From UBA1219 sp045601425 (GTDB taxonomy: Bacteria; Bacteroidota; Bacteroidia; Bacteroidales; P3), in the NCBI GenBank assembly GCA_045601425.1, contig JAZRZP010000005.1:62001-126000 (forward strand): a stretch of 64,000 nt of DNA. Direction: 5' to 3'. Under the pieces are notes generated by a model. The model worked only from the letters and a program-made list of their open reading frames with translations. It was not told the DNA's origin and searched no databases. Positions 57,563-64,000 of this stretch are shown one piece after another. Position 1 is the first letter of the stretch; each line of letters starts with the position of its first letter. The position numbers and the translations under genes are program-made.

Positions 57563-58249
57563 ATGTCCAAGATTTTAGTTGTTGACGATGAACAGGATCT
57601 TTGCGAAATTCTGAGTTTCAACCTCGAAAGCGAAGGTTACGAAGTAGATACGGCAAACTCTGCCGAAGAAGCCCTGAAAATGTTTTCTCCGCAGTACGAC
57701 CTGTTGCTTCTCGACGTGATGATGGACGAAGTGTCGGGGTATCAGATGGCAAAGAAGATACGAACCGATTTGGGCAGCAGCGTACCGATAATCTTTCTCA
57801 CGGCAAAGGACACGGAAAACGACATGCTTACCGGGTTCAGCATAGGTGCCGACGACTACATAACCAAACCATTTTCGCTTAAGACAGTACTCGCTCGGAT
57901 AAAAGCCGTGCTGAAAAGATGCAATTCACTCGGAACGGCTGTGCCGGCCACACCTTCCCAACAGCTTTCATTTGACGGATTTGACATAAACCTCAACACC
58001 AAAGTCGTCTTCGTGAACGGAGTGGAAATAAACCTCACGAAAAAAGAATTCCTCATACTCGAAGTGCTGGCCACTTCACCGAAACACTACTTTTCCCGCG
58101 AACAGATTCTTGCAAAAGTCTGGGACAACGACACTTACGTAACGGAACGCAGCGTTGATGTACACATTGCCCGATTGAGAAAAAAACTCGGCACGGCTGG
58201 GAACCACATCGTCAACCGGACTGGTTTCGGATACTGCTTCGATAATTGA
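57563..58249 (+). CDS. OmpR/PhoB-family response regulator
   Basis: A 228-residue transcription regulator. The receiver domain (1-120) has the acidic pair VVDDEQD, the phosphorylation site Asp51 in LLLLDVMMDE, the Thr80 region FLTAKD and Lys102 in DDYITKPFS. The winged-helix DNA-binding domain (about 135-228) has EINLTKKEFLILEVLAT, REQILAKVWDNDTYVTERSVDVHIARLRKKLG and the C-terminal hairpin RTGFGYCF. It follows the porin by 12 bases and overlaps the kinase gene by four. It probably controls the porin or phosphate/metal uptake; the target is inferred from position only. Confidence 0.93.
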   Translation: MSKILVVDDEQDLCEILSFNLESEGYEVDTANSAEEALKMFSPQYDLLLLDVMMDEVSGYQMAKKIRTDLGSSVPIIFLTAKDTENDMLTGFSIGADDYITKPFSLKTVLARIKAVLKRCNSLGTAVPATPSQQLSFDGFDINLNTKVVFVNGVEINLTKKEFLILEVLATSPKHYFSREQILAKVWDNDTYVTERSVDVHIARLRKKLGTAGNHIVNRTGFGYCFDN

Positions 58250-59679
58250 TAAACGCCTTGAAAAAACACCAGCTCAAATATCGCGGGAAACTTATCCTGT
58301 ACTTCGTGATAGCCTTTGCCATCTACATTCTCGTGTCCATCATAGTCCTGATAAGTAACGAGAAAAAATCCCAAACGTCGGCAAAAATTGATGTACTGCG
58401 GACATACACCCTGTTCATAGAACGCCAACTGGCAAATGACACACAATATGCCAGCACAATGACCGGCTTGCCGTCCGATTACAGAGTAACCATTCTGACA
58501 AAAGACGGAGACGTGCTTTTCGACAACATAGCCATTCCCGGTGAAAACCACCTCAACCGCGAAGAAATAACGAAATCAATGGAAACCGGCGAAGGGTTTG
58601 CCATTCGCAAATCGGAGACCACAAACACCGATTACCTCTACTATGCAAGGAAAACCGGCAACGGCATCTACATACGTCTGGCCATGCCACACGGGATAAA
58701 GCTCAACAATCTGTTGCAAACCAACAACCTGCTGCTTTATCTTTCGATATTCGTTTTCCTTGTCACCCTGATGATTCTCATCTATTCCACCGACAAATAC
58801 TGGTCGGTGATGCGTACTCTGAAGAAATTCACCGCCGCAGCCGAGAACGGCGACATCGACTACAACTCGGTGCATTTTCCCGATACCGATTCCGGTGAAA
58901 TAGGCAACAAAATGGTGTCTCTCTACAAAGAACTGGAAACAAACAAACAGGAAATAATCCGCGAAAAAGACCTCAACCGCCAGCTGAAACAGGAAATGAC
59001 CAACAACATAGCCCATGAACTGAAAACTCCCGTAAGCAGCATTCGCGGATACCTTGAAATACTGCTCGGCGACAAACCGGTGTCCGACGAACGCCGCCAC
59101 TACTTCCTCGAACGCTCGTATTTCCAAACGCTGCGGCTTTCGAACCTCATAAACGATGTTTCAATAATCAATAAAATCGAGGAATCGTCAGAGCTGTTCA
59201 CCAAGGAAACGCTCAACGTGAAGAATGTCTCCAACGAGGCTGCCGATGAGCTGACCGACCTCATTGCCGAAAAAAACATAACGCTCTGCAACGACATTCC
59301 GGACAACGTGGAAATTTTCGGCAATCACAGCCTGCTGTACAGCATTTTCCGCAATCTGATAGAGAATGCCGTGTCGTATGCCGGAGAGAACATCACCATA
59401 GGCATGGAAATGAACAAAGTGGACAAGGAATTCTACTATTTCCGTTTCTATGACACCGGTTGCGGTGTCGAAGAGCAGTACCTCACACGGCTTTTCGAGC
59501 GTTTTCTGCGCATCGACAAGGGCCGGAGCCGCAAAAACGGAGGCACCGGACTCGGACTTTCCATAGTGAAGCACGCTGTTTCGTTCCACGAAGGGAGCAT
59601 CGTCGCCAAAAATGCCGAAACTGGCGGTCTGGAGTTTTACTTTTCGCTGAAAAAGGCCGGCAATGCTACCGCCACCTGA
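58246..59679 (+). CDS. sensor histidine kinase
   Basis: A 477-residue membrane kinase. TM1 (about 17-37), a periplasmic sensor of about 125 residues, TM2 (about 163-181), a HAMP-like linker, then a phosphoacceptor helix with His257 in NNIAHELKTPVSSIRGYLE and a HATPase domain with the N box (SIFRNLIENAVSYAG), F box region and G boxes (DTGCGVEEQ and GGTGLGLSIVKHAV). The start is non-ATG: a TTG at 58246 overlapping the regulator stop, or a second TTG at 58258. The stop overlaps gldD by 14 bases on the other strand. The periplasmic domain resembles PhoR-type sensors, but its signal is not known. Confidence 0.9.
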   Translation: MINALKKHQLKYRGKLILYFVIAFAIYILVSIIVLISNEKKSQTSAKIDVLRTYTLFIERQLANDTQYASTMTGLPSDYRVTILTKDGDVLFDNIAIPGENHLNREEITKSMETGEGFAIRKSETTNTDYLYYARKTGNGIYIRLAMPHGIKLNNLLQTNNLLLYLSIFVFLVTLMILIYSTDKYWSVMRTLKKFTAAAENGDIDYNSVHFPDTDSGEIGNKMVSLYKELETNKQEIIREKDLNRQLKQEMTNNIAHELKTPVSSIRGYLEILLGDKPVSDERRHYFLERSYFQTLRLSNLINDVSIINKIEESSELFTKETLNVKNVSNEAADELTDLIAEKNITLCNDIPDNVEIFGNHSLLYSIFRNLIENAVSYAGENITIGMEMNKVDKEFYYFRFYDTGCGVEEQYLTRLFERFLRIDKGRSRKNGGTGLGLSIVKHAVSFHEGSIVAKNAETGGLEFYFSLKKAGNATAT

Positions 59680-60262
59680 TGGTTCCCACAAGATGGTCGA
59701 TGTCGGCCTGCAGATAGTCGATGACTGGTTTCAGTGAATCGTAATTCGGTGTGGAATTTATGTACAATGCACCGCGGACAAAATTTCTGCTGCTGTCCGT
59801 GGCCCAGAATTGGCATGTAGATGCAATTTGCTGACCTTTTAGCCTGTATATTGTAGCGTACACGTTATTGGCGTGGTCGGTGTATGACTGTTCATCCATG
59901 CCTGAGGATTTCTGGAAATGCAGCTGAAGAAGCTGGTAAGCCGTATCTACTTCCATTGCAAGCGATGCTGTGTTTTTCAGTTTCTTGCAACTTAGAAACA
60001 GCACGCCGTTGTATTCCGGGTAAACGATGTCAACCCATTTTACGCTGGAATTGTCCTTCTTGAATATGACCTGAGAATTCGAGGCACGTTCAAAAGTGAA
60101 ACCGAGTGCCGCAGTGTCGCATACCTCATAGGCCTTGTCTGGGAGTGTGATTCGGTAATATGTGGTTGGCTTGGGTGTATAGGAGTCGCCGGAACCGCCA
60201 CAGGCGGCAAAAAACAGCGGCAAAAGGCCGATTGCAATAATTCTAATTTTCATTGTCTTCAT
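59666..60262 (-). CDS. gldD: gliding motility lipoprotein GldD
   Basis: A 198-residue lipoprotein needed for gliding and type IX secretion in Flavobacterium. The signal ends LFFAAC with the lipid Cys. The mature part matches GldD by its order of short blocks: TYYRITLPDKAYEVC, LGFTFER, WVDIVYPEYNGVLFLSCKKL, QSYTDHANNVYATIYRLKG, FWATDSSRNFVRGALYIN and the ending VIDYLQADIDHLVGTI. I use the ATG at 60262; another ATG at 60253 is possible, and the TTG at 60271 is less likely. It overlaps gldE by about 20 bases. Its presence supports a working T9SS in this organism. Confidence 0.87.
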   Translation of the reverse strand: MKTMKIRIIAIGLLPLFFAACGGSGDSYTPKPTTYYRITLPDKAYEVCDTAALGFTFERASNSQVIFKKDNSSVKWVDIVYPEYNGVLFLSCKKLKNTASLAMEVDTAYQLLQLHFQKSSGMDEQSYTDHANNVYATIYRLKGQQIASTCQFWATDSSRNFVRGALYINSTPNYDSLKPVIDYLQADIDHLVGTIRWR

Positions 60263-61535
60263 TTTTTTCAACAGTTACCTTTACTTTTTCTATTCTCCTG
60301 TTGTCGGCTTTCTGTATATTGAAAGTAAAGTCTTTGATTTTCACGTCGGTGTTTACCTGTGGTATCTCGCCCACTATTTCAAGTATCAAACCTGCCAGCG
60401 TTTCAGCGTCGCCACGCATCTCGTCAAAAGTTTCATCGCTGAGTTCCAAGACTTTGCAAAAATCGTTTATACTTGTCTTCGCCTCAAACACGAAAACTCC
60501 GTCGGGGGTTGTTTCAAACAAAGTTTCGGCCTTGTCGTACTCGTCGGATATTTCACCGACTATTTCCTCAATTATGTCTTCGAGCGTCACGAGACCCGAC
60601 ATTCCACCATATTCGTCGACAACTATGGCGAGGTGCATCTTGCGTTTCTTGAAATCGTGAAGCATGTCGCTCACGCTCTTGTTTTCGGGGACAAAGAACG
60701 GGGTACGTATGAGGCTGTTCCAATTCTTTGTTTCGCCTTTGGCCGTGATGGCAATAAGGTCTTTTACGTAGAGAATGCCTTTTATATTGTCGATTGTACC
60801 TTCGTAAACAGGGATTCTGGAGAAACCTGTGTTTTCTGATATTGAGACAACCTTGTCGAGTGACATTCCTATATCCACGGCCACCACATCAAGCCGGGAA
60901 CGCATTATTTCACTGACTTCCAAATCTCCGAAACGCACGATGCCTTTCAGCATCTGGGTTTCGCTTTCCACATCCTTGCCACCTTCGGCTATTTCTATAA
61001 CATCAGACATTTCGTCATCGGACAAGGCATTGCTGTTGTCCTTGGTGTAGCGGTTCTTCATGCGCATCGAAAGATTGGCCACAGGGCCGAAAGTCCACAC
61101 AAGGAAATTTATCACGAAAGCCTGCCGCGAAACTATGTCCACCTCCTTTTCTCTCGTGTAGTATTTGGGAAGCCACGATGTCAGGATTACAATAAGAAGC
61201 AGGAATGCCACAACTGCCGAAACCAGTGCGACGACGTTCCATGGCCACATAAGTACAGAATGGAACAAACGCCGCATGAACACGAAGAACAGTAGCAGTG
61301 AGAAGTTCTGGAATATAAGCAGCGATATTTCGAGTGCTGCCAGCGAACGGTCCTCGTTGCTGAATATTTTCACCACCATTGTGGAAGCCGTAGTGCCTTT
61401 GTTCTTTATTTCGGAATATTCGCTGCGGCTCAATTCTTCAATGGAATGATAGAATGCCGAAGCAAAAAACGCCAAGATGAAAAATATTGCAAACCCTACT
61501 AACAGTAAGATATCTGCCATGCTAAAAAAGTCCAT
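60243..61535 (-). CDS. gldE: GldE, CorC/HlyC-family CBS-domain membrane protein
   Basis: A 430-residue protein with an N-terminal four-helix membrane domain (about 5-165), two CBS domains (about 205-320; IPVYEGTIDNIKGILYVKDL and KMHLAIVVDEYGGMSGLVTLED) and a C-terminal CorC/HlyC transporter-associated domain (about 345-420). GldE is known from Flavobacterium, where it is paired with GldD and supports gliding and T9SS. A magnesium/cobalt efflux role is shared by the wider family. It overlaps gldD and has a -7 element upstream. Confidence 0.88.
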   Translation of the reverse strand: MDFFSMADILLLVGFAIFFILAFFASAFYHSIEELSRSEYSEIKNKGTTASTMVVKIFSNEDRSLAALEISLLIFQNFSLLLFFVFMRRLFHSVLMWPWNVVALVSAVVAFLLLIVILTSWLPKYYTREKEVDIVSRQAFVINFLVWTFGPVANLSMRMKNRYTKDNSNALSDDEMSDVIEIAEGGKDVESETQMLKGIVRFGDLEVSEIMRSRLDVVAVDIGMSLDKVVSISENTGFSRIPVYEGTIDNIKGILYVKDLIAITAKGETKNWNSLIRTPFFVPENKSVSDMLHDFKKRKMHLAIVVDEYGGMSGLVTLEDIIEEIVGEISDEYDKAETLFETTPDGVFVFEAKTSINDFCKVLELSDETFDEMRGDAETLAGLILEIVGEIPQVNTDVKIKDFTFNIQKADNRRIEKVKVTVEKNEDNEN

Positions 61536-61569
61536 ATTGCCAATAAAAACATGTTTGAATTACAGACTG

Positions 61570-61577
61570 CAAAGTTA
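61570..61577 (-). promoter_or_regulatory. -7 element for gldE-gldD
   Basis: Minus-strand TAACTTTG fits TAnnTTTG, about 35 bases before the gldE ATG. It lies in the 74-base gap after the nuclease gene. No good upstream TTTG box was found. Confidence 0.5.
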
Positions 61578-61609
61578 CAATTTTTTTTTCAATTATGACT
61601 TACTTTTTT

Positions 61610-64000
61610 TCAATATTCCGGAACCACCACACCGCACACACTCCTGAAACCGCAGTACCTGCAATCACTTCCATTGCCGTTATTTTGCACGAACGGCTGG
61701 TGTTCATCGTAAATTCTGCTGACAAGTGCGGTGAGATATTTTTCGAAATCAATGAGGCTCTGTGCCGACAACGCATCGTTGTCCATCCACGATACCTTTG
61801 CAAAAAAATCGCCACGGTACTGCAGGGGATAAATTCCCGCTTCTAACGAAAAGTCCTCAGGTGCACCCTGCTGTTTCCAGTAAAGCCATGCGTAGTACAT
61901 GACCTGAAACCACTTGTCGGAAGGAGCTGTTCCGCTTTCACAATCGAGCTCTTTCTTGTATTTCAAGTCATCGGTCTTGAGTTTTCCTGTCTTATAATCG
62001 GCAATGCGCAATTTCCCGTTAACCCTTTCTATACGGTCTATCTTGCCGTGTATCTTCACTTCCACGCCTCCGGCAGTCTTAATTGTCTGCTGTATATCTT
62101 TCTCCAATTCAATGATTTCGAAAGACGAGCCGTTGTCCAATTCCTGTTTCTGGTGCCCGATGAAATCCTCTATCTGTTTTTTGGCAATGGAGTAGAAAAA
62201 ATAATTCTCTCCCTCGTTTTTGCGTCCTCCCTCAAATATCTTATCGAATTCCTTTTGTATGAAACATTGCAAATCAATGTTTTCCAAACCGTTTTTTCCG
62301 ACCTTTCCACCTTTGAAGTTTTCGAAAACATGTTCAAGGACATCGTGTACTGCCGTACCGAACTCTGAGCTGTCGAGACTTTCTTCGTATTCGGGATTTT
62401 CTTTCACGCCAAGTACTGTTTCGAAGTAAAAACGCAGCGGACATGCGATGTAGTGGTTCAGCGAAGTTGCGGCAATGCCCTTGCCGGTATCGGCCATTTT
62501 CTTCAACCGTTCCATGACGGCTCCGGTTTTGTTTTTTTCTATGACGATACTCTCGTCGTTTCTGCCTTGTTCCACAGCTATGGTTCTCTTATCGATGGCA
62601 ATTTGTGGATATTTCGGACAAAGTTCCTTTTCTATCTGAACAAGGAAACGGCTGGCTTCGCCCTTGCCGGTACCGCTGGCTTCGGTGTGGTATACGAAAT
62701 ACATGTTTTCAGAACGTTGCAACAAACGATAAAAATGAAAGGCTTCGGCAGCATCTCTTTCAAGATATGTGAAAATGCCGTGATGACGCTTCACATTGAA
62801 TGGTATCATGGAGTTGTGTGCATTGCCACGAGGTATCACCGACTCGTTGCACGAAAGCACTATGATGTTCCTGAAATCGAGGTTCTTGGTTTCCTTGAGA
62901 CCCATTATCTGCAATCCCTTCAGGGGTTCTCCAACGAATGATATTCTTACACATGAGGCAATGCGTTCGTAAATTTTCTTCAGCACTTTCAGCGTCTCAA
63001 CGACTTTCAGCGTCTCATCATGCTGAAGTTCCTCGAGGTGTCCGAAAATTTCAGCGGAATACTCCAGTGCAGTCCTGTCGGTTACCGGTATCCCTTCGAA
63101 ATTCGTTTTCACGAAAGTCATGTAAATGTTTATGAACGTCGCGATGTCTGGCTTTTGCGGCACGAAAAACATTTTCAAAACCTCCAAACCGGAAGTTCCT
63201 GTTTCCTCGGATATGATTTCAAACAAAGTCTCGGCCGAAACACGGAAAGTCTTGGCTTCCCCGTTGCAGAAGAAACGCTTCTGCAAAACGGAGTGCAGGC
63301 CCTTTATTTCCAACAAATCGTCAATTACAGGCTGTGCGAGAATTTCCAAAACATCCTTGGTGTAATACCGGTTTTCATTGTCGACATTTTCGTAAAGTGC
63401 AAACAGGGCAAGCACGAGGTCGTGTATTTTGGTATCCTTGTACGGGAGCCCCATGGTTACGTTCACTTCTCTGATGCTCTTTGGCAGAGCGTTCAACACC
63501 GGCAGCAGAAGGTTTTCGTCGGCAAGCACGAGTGCCGTGTCTTCAATGTTGCCGCTGCCGGCAAGTTGGGCGACAAGGTTCCCGACATATTCCGCCTGCA
63601 AGACGTTTTCAGGGCATTCTGCAAAGATGATTTTTTTCGGTCCGCAACTGAAATTATCCTTGAACGAAGGGTTGAATCCCGACACTTTCACGGCGTTACG
63701 CCGTATCATGTCTCCAGCTTCCTGCATGCCAGCCGAAGCATCGGCAGGATTGTAGTAATACCTGTCTCCGTCCGAAACGAATTCGGCCTTGCCTCCCCTG
63801 CATAGTGAATTGATTATGAACAATTCACTTTCAGAAAGTTCGCAAAATCCGACAAAAAATATCTTTTCCCATTTTATTGAACTTACAAACTCCTGCTCTT
63901 TATTCCGGGCTTCTTCGGCAACCTTGCGGTAAATCATGGCACTGTAAGCCATGCCGGCATCGTTCAGATGACGGTGCATGATTTCGTAGTAATCGGAAAG
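61610..64000 (-). CDS. PD-(D/E)XK nuclease family protein, AddB/RecB-like (5' end cut by window)
   Basis: At least 796 residues of a large helicase-nuclease-like protein; the frame runs to the window's right edge, so the start lies outside. The C-terminal nuclease has GTAVHDVLEHVF (His), KIDRIERVNGKLRIADYKTG (Asp and DYK) and a four-Cys pattern (YIACPLRF plus CRYCGFRSVC) that in AddB binds an iron-sulfur cluster. The middle holds inactive-helicase-like blocks (IIVLSCNESVIPRG, SMIPFNVKRHHGI). Such proteins process DNA ends with an AddA/RecB partner, usually encoded next door and here outside the window. A small 18-base duplication lies inside. gldE follows after 74 bases. Confidence 0.87.
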   Translation of the reverse strand, partial: LSDYYEIMHRHLNDAGMAYSAMIYRKVAEEARNKEQEFVSSIKWEKIFFVGFCELSESELFIINSLCRGGKAEFVSDGDRYYYNPADASAGMQEAGDMIRRNAVKVSGFNPSFKDNFSCGPKKIIFAECPENVLQAEYVGNLVAQLAGSGNIEDTALVLADENLLLPVLNALPKSIREVNVTMGLPYKDTKIHDLVLALFALYENVDNENRYYTKDVLEILAQPVIDDLLEIKGLHSVLQKRFFCNGEAKTFRVSAETLFEIISEETGTSGLEVLKMFFVPQKPDIATFINIYMTFVKTNFEGIPVTDRTALEYSAEIFGHLEELQHDETLKVVETLKVLKKIYERIASCVRISFVGEPLKGLQIMGLKETKNLDFRNIIVLSCNESVIPRGNAHNSMIPFNVKRHHGIFTYLERDAAEAFHFYRLLQRSENMYFVYHTEASGTGKGEASRFLVQIEKELCPKYPQIAIDKRTIAVEQGRNDESIVIEKNKTGAVMERLKKMADTGKGIAATSLNHYIACPLRFYFETVLGVKENPEYEESLDSSEFGTAVHDVLEHVFENFKGGKVGKNGLENIDLQCFIQKEFDKIFEGGRKNEGENYFFYSIAKKQIEDFIGHQKQELDNGSSFEIIELEKDIQQTIKTAGGVEVKIHGKIDRIERVNGKLRIADYKTGKLKTDDLKYKKELDCESGTAPSDKWFQVMYYAWLYWKQQGAPEDFSLEAGIYPLQYRGDFFAKVSWMDNDALSAQSLIDFEKYLTALVSRIYDEHQPFVQNNGNGSDCRYCGFRSVCGVVVPEY
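62985..63017 (-). repeat. 18-base tandem duplication inside the nuclease gene
   Basis: The 15-mer ACTTTCAGCGTCTCA occurs twice (62985-62999 and 63003-63017) with a period of 18, giving the in-frame peptide repeat ETLKVVETLKV. It looks like a slippage duplication that kept the frame. Confidence 0.7.

Overview
The window is a gene-dense stretch of a Bacteroidota chromosome, most likely order Bacteroidales. Four things point there. Predicted promoters repeatedly match the lineage's TTTG/TTG - about 19-21 bp - TAnnTTTG form. Two secreted proteins end in a type IX secretion (T9SS) sorting domain. A gldE-gldD gliding/T9SS pair is present. Seven secreted or envelope proteins have glutamine right after the predicted signal peptidase site. 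No rRNA, tRNA, CRISPR array, insertion sequence or prophage was recognised.

Layout. 1-4.6 kb: the end of an aminopeptidase P gene, two lipoproteins and a T9SS-exported trypsin-like protease. 4.9-7.3 kb (minus): an ExbB / membrane protein / ExbD / ExbD energising operon; a TonB lies at 30.1 kb. 7.5-10.1 kb (minus): thioesterase, polyprenyl diphosphate synthase and tgt. 10.2-15.4 kb (plus): a family 2 glycosyltransferase, an ECF-like sigma factor, an outer-membrane protein, and an overlapping GNAT-Nnr-NUDIX series suggesting metabolite repair. 15.4-16.8 kb (minus): a Rieske-like lipoprotein with altered ligands and a type II glutaminyl cyclase. 17.0-28.5 kb: one 3828-residue T9SS surface protein. 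28.6-37.0 kb: tilS, tonB, an ABC-F ATPase, a NodB-like deacetylase with wecB, a beta-barrel protein, comF and a coiled-coil lipoprotein.

37.1-39.7 kb: a MurL-type muropeptide epimerase gene overlapping a gene for a HELNH-bearing membrane protein, then an orphan RHS-core fragment. 39.9-56.3 kb is mainly an envelope-glycan region. Plus-strand genes are a polyprenol-phosphate mannose synthase-like enzyme, DPP4-like peptidase, ribE, a radical SAM protein, a DUF368 (PopT-type) undecaprenyl-phosphate translocase, fcl, a GT39-like membrane glycosyltransferase, a GT4 and an AT-rich CapK-like gene. Facing them is a minus-strand operon: gmd, two coupled FemAB-like transferases, a GNAT gene split by a frameshift in a run of seven G, a DUF354 protein and miaA. 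gmd and fcl together make GDP-L-fucose. 56.5-64 kb: an outer-membrane porin with a two-component system, gldE-gldD, and a partial AddB/RecB-like PD-(D/E)XK nuclease cut by the right edge.

How the parts may work together: T9SS components and cargo, glutaminyl cyclase, TonB/Exb energisation, undecaprenyl-phosphate recycling, muropeptide epimerisation and a fucose-containing glycan all concern the envelope. Best candidates for something new are the MurL/membrane-metalloprotease-like pair, the possibly phase-variable G tract in the glycan operon, the giant secreted protein, and several terminator-like hairpins lying just before the next start codon.
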